From the NCBI GenBank assembly GCA_002717185.1, contig PBDC01000060.1, positions 1 to 21,395 of the forward strand: a DNA stretch of 21,395 nucleotides, written 5' to 3'. The notes below the pieces were generated by a model. The model was not told the origin of the DNA. It ran no database searches and saw only the letters and a program-made list of their open reading frames with translations. The stretch is from Rhodospirillaceae bacterium (GTDB lineage Bacteria > Pseudomonadota > Alphaproteobacteria > UBA8366 > GCA-2717185). This document shows, piece by piece, positions 1-6,769 of the stretch. The stretch's first letter is position 1; the number at the start of each line of letters is the position of its first letter. Position numbers and translations under genes: made by a program.

Positions 1-646
1 CGCCGAGTTTTCGATCAAGTAAGTCAAGACCAGTGGTAATGCCAACAACGTGGCTGTCCCGTTTGAATGCCTCTTCCGCCATGTTCACCGCTGTAATGGC
101 GGCATCCTTGAGGGTGATCGCGCCGCGCTCGCTCTCTCCTGTCGTCGCCAGGTCATAGAGGCGCTGTTCTGCTTGCTCGATTTGATCGTTGGCGGTCACG
201 TCGACGTCGCCATTGTAGGCCTCGTTGACGACGTCCTCGCCCAAGCCGATTAAGGAGCGCTTAAGGTGGAGGTCGTGGATAGTCTTACCGTATTCCGCTG
301 CATTGATTACCGAGATAACGGCGGTCGCCATCTCGTAGAGGTATTCCGTACCCCCAACTTCGGCGAGCGCATCGTCCCCGTCGAACAGGTGCTTTAGTGT
401 GAGCGGATTGGCGACTTGGCCGCGCTCGATAAGTTTCTCTATTGTTTCGTAAATGCGGCCATGCACCGGCTCGTAAAAATGGTCGGGACGCAAGAAATCG
501 GCAACTTGCTCAAAGGCACGGTTGTTGGTCAGGAGGGCGCCCAACAGCGCAGCTTCAACTTCCGTGTTGTGCGGCGGTGTGCGGTAGACCGACCCGGCCG
601 GTGTATTACCATGAAGGCTGGTGATAGTGGCATCTGTGTTTTCCAT
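1..646 (-). CDS. dnaB: Replicative DNA helicase DnaB, N-terminal part (cut by window edge)
   Basis: This is the hexameric helicase that unwinds DNA ahead of the replisome. Reading the minus strand from an ATG at 646 gives 215 residues beginning MENTDATITSLHGNTPAG. The N-terminal domain follows, with the family's PPHNTEVEAALLGALL, RPDHFYEPVHGRIYETI and VGGTEYLYEMA blocks, then the linker and the segment VGITTGLDLLDRKLG that leads into the RecA-like motor domain. The Walker motifs lie beyond base 1. It is the last gene of the rpsF-rpsR-DUF2232-rplI-dnaB order known in alphaproteobacteria, but a terminator and 220 bases separate it from rplI, so it probably has its own promoter. No clear Shine-Dalgarno sequence precedes the ATG. 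Identity is nearly certain; the start is likely but not proven. Confidence 0.96.
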   Translation of the reverse strand, partial: MENTDATITSLHGNTPAGSVYRTPPHNTEVEAALLGALLTNNRAFEQVADFLRPDHFYEPVHGRIYETIEKLIERGQVANPLTLKHLFDGDDALAEVGGTEYLYEMATAVISVINAAEYGKTIHDLHLKRSLIGLGEDVVNEAYNGDVDVTANDQIEQAEQRLYDLATTGESERGAITLKDAAITAVNMAEEAFKRDSHVVGITTGLDLLDRKLG

Positions 647-692
647 GGGCCCAATTAATATCGAAAAACAGGAACGATGGATTTGTTACTTC

Positions 693-760
693 GCCAAACG
701 GGAATTTTAATTTTGTAAGAATGTTAAATCTGAGGGCAACTTAGTAAGATTCCGTTTGGC
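693..760. repeat. Inverted repeat upstream of dnaB
   Basis: GCCAAACGG at 693-701 is matched by its exact reverse complement CCGTTTGGC at 752-760. The match extends inward by three more bases (AAT) if one inserted G in the left arm is allowed. The arms are separated by about 50 AT-rich bases that hold the candidate dnaB promoter. A GATTC site (748-752, the GANTC type methylated by CcrM in alphaproteobacteria) overlaps the right arm. It could be a paired operator or an RNA stem in the leader. Confidence 0.6.
712..739 (-). promoter_or_regulatory. Candidate dnaB promoter
   Basis: On the minus strand, TTGCCC (739-734) and TACAAA (717-712) are separated by 16 bases. This is a fair -35/-10 pair for a housekeeping sigma factor. 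It would start transcription near 705, giving a leader of about 60 bases. The match is moderate and rests on inspection only. Confidence 0.4.
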
Positions 761-761
761 C

Positions 762-770
762 TGTGGATAA
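762..770 (-). promoter_or_regulatory. Perfect DnaA box upstream of dnaB
   Basis: The minus strand reads TTATCCACA, the strongest DnaA-binding 9-mer in E. coli (consensus TTATNCACA). It lies about 23 bases upstream of the candidate -35 of dnaB and directly beside one arm of the inverted repeat at 693-760. By chance, an exact 9-mer would be expected well under once in a window this size on both strands. DnaA control of dnaB is inferred. Confidence 0.55.
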
Positions 771-805
771 ATTGAATAGGTTGCAGGAAGTGCAAGGCAT
801 TCCAT

Positions 806-842
806 AGAAAAAGGCCGGGAATCCATGCAGCCCTCGGCCTTC
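806..842 (-). terminator. Rho-independent terminator after rplI
   Basis: On the minus strand, AAGGCCGAG (841-833) pairs with CCCGGCCTT (819-811): a 9-base-pair stem with one G-U pair and a 13-base loop. The last bases of the 3' arm run into a stretch of five T. It begins about 25 bases after the rplI stop, so it should end the rpsF-rpsR-DUF2232-rplI transcript and set dnaB apart. Confidence 0.8.
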
Positions 843-866
843 ATAAATTAGATTTGACGAATCGCT

Positions 867-1508
867 TTACACTGTAGGCTCCTCCACCAAGGCTTCTGCG
901 GAGGGCATATCTGATGATTCACCATCGGCTTCTTCTGCCGCAGTCGGCGGCGGGTCCATTATGTCGGCCGTGGCCAGGGCTTGCGCTTCTTCTTCCTCTT
1001 CATATTCGCCGCCCTCAGACGGGATGATCGCCTGTCCGAGTTGCTCTTGCATCTCTGCTTCCTCTGCCGATTGTGCGACGTTGATGGTCACGGTGACTGC
1101 GACTTCCGGATGCAGACGGATGCGGTAATCGTGAAGTCCCAACATCTTAAGCGGCCGTTCCATCAGCACCTGGTTTCGCGCGACAGTAAAGCCGGCTTCC
1201 GACACGGCATCGGCGATATCGCGGCTGTTGACCGAGCCGTAAAGCTGACCGCTATCGCCAGCATTGCGAATAATGGAAACGATGAGGCCCTCGAGCTTCT
1301 CGCCGACCTGCTCCGCCTCAGTTCGGCGCTCCAGATTAACGGCTTCAAGCTGGGATTTTTCGCGCTCAAAATAATGAAGATTATCCTGTGTTGCGCGCAT
1401 TGCCTTTTTCTGCGGTAACAGGAAGTTTCGAGCAAAGCCAGGTCGGACTGTCACGACGTCGCCCATCTGGCCAAGCTTTTCGATACGTTCCAACAAAATA
1501 ACTTGCAT
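867..1508 (-). CDS. rplI: 50S ribosomal protein bL9 with long acidic C-terminal tail
   Basis: bL9 binds 23S rRNA at the base of the L1 stalk and helps keep reading frame. The product has 213 residues. Its N-terminal domain is canonical ([19 protein letters not shown], then [20 protein letters not shown]), followed by the connecting helix and the C-terminal domain with [12 protein letters not shown] and [14 protein letters not shown] typical bL9 is about 148 residues. From about residue 150 a tail rich in Glu, Ala and Pro continues to the end, including a run of five consecutive Glu near residue 170. Extended acidic tails on bL9 are familiar in alphaproteobacteria. A strong Shine-Dalgarno GGAGGT lies 5-6 bases before the ATG. 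The gene is 22 bases downstream of DUF2232 in the same operon. Confidence 0.97.
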   Translation of the reverse strand: MQVILLERIEKLGQMGDVVTVRPGFARNFLLPQKKAMRATQDNLHYFEREKSQLEAVNLERRTEAEQVGEKLEGLIVSIIRNAGDSGQLYGSVNSRDIADAVSEAGFTVARNQVLMERPLKMLGLHDYRIRLHPEVAVTVTINVAQSAEEAEMQEQLGQAIIPSEGGEYEEEEEAQALATADIMDPPPTAAEEADGESSDMPSAEALVEEPTV

Positions 1509-1530
1509 TTTCTACCTCCGACAGCAGGGG

Positions 1531-2448
1531 TCAGGTTATGCGACGTCGCAGCCCAACCCATTGCTCAATCAGCCCCAACGCGGCGACGAAAATAATCAGC
1601 CGGTCAAAAATGATCAGCAATACGTATATCATGATGATTAGGAAGGGCCCGGCGGGTTTGTTGCGGCACCAAGTGTGTGCAACGGCGAGCCCAATGAAAA
1701 AGAAGGGGATCAACAAGATGGTCGCGAGATTAGTCCCGAAATACCCTAGCGACCCCGGCAGTAAAAGGCCCATTGCCGTTGCCCCCGCCGTAACCGCGGC
1801 AAGCGGTAGCCAATAGGGCAACTCCATCGACGCGATTTCAGGTGAAGGCCGGTAATTGTGATGAAATCGGACCAGGACACTTTGCGCAAGCGCAGCGTTA
1901 ATCACGTTCATTATTAACCAGGAGGCGACCACAAAACCGGGAAGGATCGGCGCAATTTTGGCAACGAAGACGTCCCTTAAATCGGCGGCTGGTTCTGCTA
2001 ATATGGTTTCCGCCATCATTACGGTGAAGGACCTAACGGATTCTTCGAAACCTTCCGGGCGAATGCTTAACCAAACTGCGATGCCCGAATAGATTAGGGC
2101 ACCGAGTATGCAAAGGGTGAGCACCATGTTTCCGGCTGGATACCAAACCTCGTTTCCGTGTGCATCGTTGCGCGACTTTAATGCCTGTCGCACGAACACC
2201 ATGGCTGGCATGGCGGTGACGACAAGGAAAACCATCGCAATCACGCCTCCGCCTGGCATCCAAATGCCTACTGTTGCTACTACACCGGCAGTCGCGCCTG
2301 CGGCAGGACCCAAGCTAAGGCCCACCAAATACAAGGGTAACGCCGTGAAATAGGCAAAGATCAGGCCGCCCGGCAGAGCGCCGGACAGGCTATAGATCAA
2401 AACGCTGGCGGCGCCGCCAGCAATTGCCAGTAGCCAATAGCGGGACAC
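1531..2448 (-). CDS. DUF2232 family multi-pass membrane protein
   Basis: The product has 305 residues and about eight hydrophobic segments. The N-terminus is MSRYWLLAIAGGAASVLIYSL, and the C-terminal half carries the long hydrophobic segment LATILLIPFFFIGLAVAH. It resembles the DUF2232 (YybS-like) inner-membrane family, which sits between rpsR and rplI in many alphaproteobacteria. I know of no established function. Its place among ribosomal protein genes suggests a growth-linked membrane role, but that is context only. The start is a GTG at 2448 with GGAG 8 bases upstream. Gaps of 19 and 22 bases to rpsR and rplI indicate one transcript. Confidence 0.85.
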   Translation of the reverse strand: MSRYWLLAIAGGAASVLIYSLSGALPGGLIFAYFTALPLYLVGLSLGPAAGATAGVVATVGIWMPGGGVIAMVFLVVTAMPAMVFVRQALKSRNDAHGNEVWYPAGNMVLTLCILGALIYSGIAVWLSIRPEGFEESVRSFTVMMAETILAEPAADLRDVFVAKIAPILPGFVVASWLIMNVINAALAQSVLVRFHHNYRPSPEIASMELPYWLPLAAVTAGATAMGLLLPGSLGYFGTNLATILLIPFFFIGLAVAHTWCRNKPAGPFLIIMIYVLLIIFDRLIIFVAALGLIEQWVGLRRRIT

Positions 2449-2467
2449 TTCACGATCTCCGTGCGGT

Positions 2468-2722
2468 CTACTGAATAACGTAGGGCAGGAGACCGAGATA
2501 GCGGGCCCGCTTTATTGCGCGAGCCAGTTCACGCTGCTTCTTAGCAGAGACCGCGGTAATCCGACTAGGGACGATTTTGCCACGCTCCGAAATGAAACGC
2601 TGCAAAAGCCTGACATCCTTATAGTCGATCGCCGGCGCATTGGGTCCGCTGAAAGGGCATGATTTACGGCGCCGGAAAAACGGACGCCGTCCACCGCCAC
2701 CTTCAGATCTACCGGCATTCAT
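2468..2722 (-). CDS. rpsR: 30S ribosomal protein bS18
   Basis: bS18 partners with bS6 on the 30S platform. The 84 residues carry the family's core: [34 protein letters not shown] and a basic C-terminal block around [22 protein letters not shown]. The N-terminal Gly-rich, basic stretch is normal for bS18. The ATG at 2722 overlaps the rpsF stop (ATGA, 2719-2722), so the two genes are translationally coupled, as fits two proteins that form a heterodimer. Confidence 0.98.
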   Translation of the reverse strand: MNAGRSEGGGGRRPFFRRRKSCPFSGPNAPAIDYKDVRLLQRFISERGKIVPSRITAVSAKKQRELARAIKRARYLGLLPYVIQ

Positions 2723-3168
2723 GGTGCTTCTCCTGCAGGTTCGACACTTTTTTCCGCTGGCTCAGCGGTCGGCTCCGAAGCTTCTTCCTTGCGCTGTTCG
2801 CCTCGGCCACGATCTCGATCCCGTCCGTAACGGCCGCCGCGTTCGCTGCGGCTCGCCATCATAACGGAAGGGTCCTCCGGTAGCTCGTCTGTTCGGAGGG
2901 TTATGAACCGCAAGACGTCCTCATGTAGACCCATCTGGCGCTCCATTTCGCGGATTGCATCGATGGAGGCATCCATATTGAAAAGGACGAAATGCCCTTT
3001 CCTGTTTTTTTTCATGCGGTAGGCAAGGCTTTTTAGGCCCCAATATTCGCGGCGGGCTATTGTGCCACCGTCTTCGGTAATGATTTCGGCCATCTCTTCA
3101 GTAATCGCCTCGACCTGGGCCGAAGAAATATCTTGCCGCGCGATAAACACGTTCTCGTAGTAAGGCAT
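2719..3168 (-). CDS. rpsF: 30S ribosomal protein bS6
   Basis: bS6 binds 16S rRNA together with bS18. I place the start at the ATG at 3168 ([15 protein letters not shown]), which has a strong Shine-Dalgarno GGGAGGA about 5 bases upstream. A longer reading from 3207 lacks this. The ferredoxin-like fold covers residues 1 to about 95, with the family blocks [19 protein letters not shown] and [13 protein letters not shown] tail to residue 149 follows, first Arg/Gly/Asp-rich, then Glu/Pro/Ala-rich. Variable C-terminal tails are usual in bS6. This is the first gene of the operon with rpsR, DUF2232 and rplI, and it diverges from yicC. Confidence 0.97.
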   Translation of the reverse strand: MPYYENVFIARQDISSAQVEAITEEMAEIITEDGGTIARREYWGLKSLAYRMKKNRKGHFVLFNMDASIDAIREMERQMGLHEDVLRFITLRTDELPEDPSVMMASRSERGGRYGRDRDRGRGEQRKEEASEPTAEPAEKSVEPAGEAP

Positions 3169-3191
3169 TCGGTCCTCCCTATGGCTAATGC

Positions 3192-3227
3192 GGTCCGGCG
3201 TCGCCAAATTGACGATCGACCCGAACC
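3192..3227 (-). promoter_or_regulatory. Leader hairpin before rpsF, possible bS6:bS18 autoregulatory site
   Basis: In the rpsF 5' leader (minus strand), GGTTCGG (3227-3221) pairs with CCGGACC (3198-3192), and GTCG (3220-3217) pairs with CGAC (3203-3200). This makes an 11-base-pair stem with one bulged G and a 13-base loop. One pair is a G-U wobble that works only in minus-strand RNA, which fits a leader function. The bS6:bS18 complex is known to bind its own mRNA leader in other bacteria. I cannot confirm that this hairpin carries the specific binding bulge. Confidence 0.45.
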
Positions 3228-3280
3228 ATGAACCGGACGCAATACGCTACCGGCAAGGAGTTGGGTTATGGAAGGCGCGC

Positions 3281-3308
3281 ACTATACACATATCGGGCTT
3301 TTGGGAAA
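3281..3308 (-). promoter_or_regulatory. Candidate rpsF operon promoter
   Basis: The minus strand has TATAGT (3286-3281) with a weak -35 TTTCCC (3308-3303) 16 bases upstream. The leader would be about 105 bases and would include the hairpin at 3192-3227. The -35 match is only about half, so this is a tentative call. Confidence 0.3.
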
Positions 3309-3350
3309 GTAAAAACGGCGTTTCTGCGCATAGCGATCACCACAGGCTTT

Positions 3351-3359
3351 TGGTATACT
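3351..3359 (+). promoter_or_regulatory. Extended -10 promoter for yicC
   Basis: TGGTATACT at 3351-3359 fits the extended -10 pattern TGnTATACT, with a second overlapping TATACT at 3359-3364. No good -35 lies 17 bases upstream, which is normal for extended -10 promoters. The predicted start near 3366-3371 leaves a leader of about 25 bases to the yicC GTG. Confidence 0.5.
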
Positions 3360-3394
3360 ATACTTCGTCAGAACTCCTTCCGGAGAGAGCGACA

Positions 3395-4267
3395 GTGATA
3401 GCTTCGATGACCGGCTTTGCCTGCACGGAGGGTGAGCATGGCGGTGACACCTGGGTTTGGGAATTGAAGAGCGTAAACGCGCGTGGACTCGACGTGAGGG
3501 TTAGGTTGCCATCTGCGCACGATACAGTCGAGGCGGCAGTTCGCGAAGCAATCGCCAAGCGATTCCGACGTGGCGCCTTTAACATTTCGCTAAACCTTAC
3601 ACGCGAACAAGGCGAGGATAGCCTGCAGGTTGATAGGACTCTGCTAGAGCAACTTATCGCTTTGACAGGGGAATATAGCGATGCAAAACCCAATATCGAG
3701 GCTCTGTTAGCAATCCGTGGTGTCTTGACGAACTCTGAACAGTCTATTGACGAAGAGCACGAGGCGGCGCGACAAAAAGCTTGCCTCGAAAACTTTGGGT
3801 CGGCACTGGATGCTTTGCAATCGGCACGAAACGAGGAGGGTGCCCGCCTGATGGCGTTGCTGGATACGCTCCTCGCTGAAATCGAAGCCTTTGTCCGTGA
3901 GGCGGAAATGAGCTCGGCCGCTCGGCCTGAGGCCGTTCGAGAGCTTATGAAAAAGAAACTCACCGAGCTGATGTTTGAATCGCCACCTGTCGTAGAAGAT
4001 AGGCTGGCACAGGAAATTGCGTTGATCGTTGTGAAGAACGACGTGCGTGAAGAGATAGGCCGGCTTAACGCGCATATCGAGCTGGCGAGAGATCTTTTCA
4101 CCGACGAAGAAGCAGTCGGACGGCGGCTTGATTTCCTATGCCAAGAATTAAATCGCGAAGCTAATACCCTTTGCGCGAAGGCGAATGATGTCGAATTGAC
4201 ACGCATTGGTATGGCACTCAAGGCATTGATCGATCAATTTCGTGAGCAGGTTCAAAATGTGGAGTAG
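3395..4267 (+). CDS. yicC: YicC/YloC family endoribonuclease
   Basis: YicC-type proteins are conserved; E. coli YicC has been linked to RNA cleavage and small-RNA turnover. The start is taken as the GTG at 3395 (reads VIASMTGFACTEG), 9 bases after GGAG in CGGAGAGAG. This gives 290 residues, close to the 287 of E. coli. The N-terminal YicC domain shows SMTGFA, WELKSVNARGLDVRVRLP and FRRGAFNISLNL. The C-terminal DUF1732 domain shows AQEIALIVVKNDVREEIGRL, then AVGRRLDFLCQELNREANTL. A longer upstream reading in the same frame has no family support. gmk follows 6 bases later, a pairing common in alphaproteobacteria. Confidence 0.93.
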   Translation: MIASMTGFACTEGEHGGDTWVWELKSVNARGLDVRVRLPSAHDTVEAAVREAIAKRFRRGAFNISLNLTREQGEDSLQVDRTLLEQLIALTGEYSDAKPNIEALLAIRGVLTNSEQSIDEEHEAARQKACLENFGSALDALQSARNEEGARLMALLDTLLAEIEAFVREAEMSSAARPEAVRELMKKKLTELMFESPPVVEDRLAQEIALIVVKNDVREEIGRLNAHIELARDLFTDEEAVGRRLDFLCQELNREANTLCAKANDVELTRIGMALKALIDQFREQVQNVE

Positions 4268-4273
4268 TAAGCT

Positions 4274-4918
4274 TTGAGTTTGGGTCCTTACGCGGTTCAG
4301 CGGCGCGGGCTCATGTTTGTGCTTTCGTCACCATCTGGGGCTGGAAAATCCACCATAGCGCGGGCAATTCTTGATCAGGATCCCGACATCAGTATGTCTG
4401 TTTCGGCCACGACCCGTTCGCGGCGGCCGAGTGAAACACATGGAAAGGATTATCATTTTATAGATCGAACGGAGTTCGACCTGATGGTGAACCGTCGAGA
4501 GTTACTCGAATACGCTAAGGTGTTCGACAATTACTACGGGACCCCAGCAGCGCCCGTTCACTCCGAATTGAACGCTGGCCGCGATGTTCTGTTTGATATC
4601 GATTGGCAAGGGACTCAGCAGCTCGCTGAAAAGGCCCGCGAGGACCTGGTTCGCCTTTTTATTTTACCGCCGACGATGATCGAACTGGAGCATCGCCTTG
4701 AGACGCGTGCGCAGGACAGTGCGGACGTGGTCGCAAAGCGGATGGCGAAAGCTGCGGATGAAATGACTCATTACGCCGAATATGACTACATAATTATAAA
4801 CCGCGATGTGGAGGTCAGCGTTGCACAGGCTCTGGCGGTCCTCGGCGCAGAGCGGCTTAAGCGAGACCGGTTGGTTGGTTTGGGAGATTTTGTTAAGGGG
4901 TTGCGTCAGGGTCAGTAA
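4274..4918 (+). CDS. gmk: Guanylate kinase
   Basis: Guanylate kinase converts GMP to GDP with ATP. The 214-residue product has the P-loop SSPSGAGKST at residues 18-27. Also present are TTRSRRPSETHGKDYHF, the GMP-binding segment LLEYAKVFDNYYGTP, and FDIDWQGTQQL. The start is a TTG at 4274 (MSLGPYAVQRRG), about 9 bases after GGAG at the yicC end. The next in-frame ATG at 4313 would cut into the first strand and fits the family less well. The last 26 bases overlap the convergent rsmA. Confidence 0.96.
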   Translation: MSLGPYAVQRRGLMFVLSSPSGAGKSTIARAILDQDPDISMSVSATTRSRRPSETHGKDYHFIDRTEFDLMVNRRELLEYAKVFDNYYGTPAAPVHSELNAGRDVLFDIDWQGTQQLAEKAREDLVRLFILPPTMIELEHRLETRAQDSADVVAKRMAKAADEMTHYAEYDYIIINRDVEVSVAQALAVLGAERLKRDRLVGLGDFVKGLRQGQ

Positions 4919-5750
4919 GCGATGCGAGTGCGCGCGCGAGTGATGCGAACTCGGCGATGTCCAGAGCTTCCGCACGGCGAGTTGGGTCGATGGACGCAGC
5001 CTCTAAAAGTGCTGTTGGATCGACGGGCAATGATCTAAGCGCGCCGCGTAGCATCTTCCGTCGCTTGCCAAATGCTGCGGCTGTCACTTGCTCAAGTATG
5101 CGTTGGTCCGCTGGATGGGGGAGGGGATCGTATGGCGTAAGCGAAACTACTGCCGAATCAACATTTGGTGGTGGTGTGAAGGCTCGTGCCGGTACGTTGA
5201 ATAATTTGCGGGTTCTGCATCGCCAATTTGAAAAAACGGATAGGCGCCCATATGCTGAGTTTCCAGGGCTTGCCACGATGCGGTCAGCGACTTCGCGCTG
5301 AAACATCAGGGTCATGTTGGCCAAAGCAGAAGACTGGGTGAGCCAGTTCACGAGTAACGGCGTACCTACATTATACGGTAAGTTGGCGACAATTATGCGC
5401 GGCGGATCGCCGAGTGCTGCGATATCAACTTTTCGAGCGTCGGCTTGCCAGATCTCTAGCCTGCCATTTGATGCGTCTTGCAGTTCGGCTAGGGCGGCGA
5501 TGCAGCGCTTGTCACGCTCAATCGCTATGACCTTTTCAGCACCCTCGCTAAGCAGAGCACGAGTTAATCCGCCAGGCCCTGGGCTGATTTCAATAACTGT
5601 GGCGTCCCTCAGCGGACCGGCAGCGCGTGCAATTCTCGTTGTCAGGTTAAGGTCTAGTAGGAAGTGTTGACCCAACGACTTCCGTGCACCTAATCCGTGC
5701 GCCGCAATAACTTCGCGCAACGGTGGCAGTGCGTTGATAGAATTTTTCAA
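4893..5750 (-). CDS. rsmA: 16S rRNA (adenine1518/1519-N6) dimethyltransferase RsmA
   Basis: RsmA (KsgA) dimethylates two adjacent adenines at the 3' end of 16S rRNA and acts as a late checkpoint of 30S assembly. The 285 residues include KSLGQHFLLDLN (about 24-35), the SAM-binding motif I at EISPGPGGLT (54-63), AIERD (76-80) and the catalytic NLPYNVGTPL (123-132). The C-terminal domain carries FTPPPNVDSAV and FGKRRKMLRGAL. Motif I has Ser56 where the family normally has Gly (EIGPG). The start is a TTG at 5750, overlapping the pdxA stop by four bases, so translation is probably coupled. The 3' end overlaps gmk, and I see no terminator there. It is last in the lptF to rsmA operon. Confidence 0.96.
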   Translation of the reverse strand: MKNSINALPPLREVIAAHGLGARKSLGQHFLLDLNLTTRIARAAGPLRDATVIEISPGPGGLTRALLSEGAEKVIAIERDKRCIAALAELQDASNGRLEIWQADARKVDIAALGDPPRIIVANLPYNVGTPLLVNWLTQSSALANMTLMFQREVADRIVASPGNSAYGRLSVFSNWRCRTRKLFNVPARAFTPPPNVDSAVVSLTPYDPLPHPADQRILEQVTAAAFGKRRKMLRGALRSLPVDPTALLEAASIDPTRRAEALDIAEFASLARALASLTDPDATP

Positions 5751-6763
5751 TGTAAGTTGTCACCGCGGCGACGGCGCGCCATTGCGCCAGCAGCCTTCAA
5801 GGCCCCGATCAGGCTATCGGCATTAGCAACGCCTGTCCCTGAGATTTCGAACGCGGTTCCATGATCCGGTGAAGTTCGAACGAAGGGCAGGCCCAGCGTA
5901 ATATTGACCGCACCGTGAAAATCCAAGGTCTTGATCGGTATCAGGGCCTGATCGTGATACATGCAGATGGCTGCATCATATCCGCTGCGCGCGCGCTCGT
6001 GAAATAGCGTGTCGGCGGGTTCAGGCCCTCTCACCGATAAACCTTCTTTTTTCATTTGCTCAATAGCCGGTCTGATGATGTCGATTTCTTCACAACCCAT
6101 CGCTCCGTCTTCTCCCGCATGGGGATTAACGCCTGTCAAAGCGATATGCGGTTTCTTGATACCGAAGTCGCTCTTTAGGGCGAAGACCGTTGCGCGGGTA
6201 GTATCGATAATCTTGTTGATGTTTAGAGCTTCGATGGATTCACGAAGTGACATATGAACACAGACAGGTACGACGCGCAGCCCAGGGCATGCTAGCATCA
6301 TCACCGCACGAGTACCGTTTCCGGCAAGTTCTGCAAGGTAGTCGGTATGACCGACATGATGGAACCCGGCATCAATCAAAACCTTCTTGTGTATCGGGTT
6401 CGTGACGATGGCATCCGCCGATCCGTTTTGCACATGATCGACGGCCAAATTGATCGCTCCGATAACCGACTCAGCATTTTCCTCTTGTGGTGACCCTGGT
6501 ATCGGTTGTCTCAAGAGTGGGTGAACGAGCACCGGCAAGGTACTAGAGAAAACATCTATTGCTTGCTCAGGTGTCGCAATAGGCTTGAGTGGGACCGGCC
6601 ACCCCAGCCGATCCTTTAAGGCTTCAAGATGTTTGGGGTCGTGAATCAGGTAGAAAGGTGGAACATGCTTGGTATCTCGCTCAAGCCATGCTTTTAGCGC
6701 AATCTCTCCGCCAATTCCGGCGGGTTCACCCATGGTTAAGGCGAGTGGACGCAATTCTTTCAT
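5747..6763 (-). CDS. pdxA: 4-hydroxythreonine-4-phosphate dehydrogenase PdxA
   Basis: PdxA oxidises 4-phosphohydroxy-L-threonine in the DXP-dependent route to pyridoxal phosphate (vitamin B6). The 338 residues match the family end to end: LALTMGEPAGIGGEIALKAW at the N-terminus, GHTDYLAELAG, and the three metal-ligand histidines in CVHMSLR (His170), GVNPHAGEDG (His215) and YHDQALIPIK (His270). The C-terminus has GLPFVRTSPDHGTAFEISGTG. It starts 6 bases after surA ends and runs into rsmA by a four-base overlap. surA-pdxA-rsmA is a widely kept order in proteobacteria. Confidence 0.97.
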   Translation of the reverse strand: MKELRPLALTMGEPAGIGGEIALKAWLERDTKHVPPFYLIHDPKHLEALKDRLGWPVPLKPIATPEQAIDVFSSTLPVLVHPLLRQPIPGSPQEENAESVIGAINLAVDHVQNGSADAIVTNPIHKKVLIDAGFHHVGHTDYLAELAGNGTRAVMMLACPGLRVVPVCVHMSLRESIEALNINKIIDTTRATVFALKSDFGIKKPHIALTGVNPHAGEDGAMGCEEIDIIRPAIEQMKKEGLSVRGPEPADTLFHERARSGYDAAICMYHDQALIPIKTLDFHGAVNITLGLPFVRTSPDHGTAFEISGTGVANADSLIGALKAAGAMARRRRGDNLH

Positions 6764-6769
6764 TCTGGC

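Noticed and set aside
3188..3394. Upstream extension of yicC to an ATG at 3188
   Set aside because: The added 69 residues run through the divergent promoter region, resemble no protein, and the GTG at 3395 has a proper Shine-Dalgarno and the family start.
3358..4221. Long open frame (287 codons) on the minus strand opposite yicC
   Set aside because: It lies entirely antisense to the well-supported yicC, is very rich in Ser and Arg as expected from a mirrored coding frame, and resembles no family.
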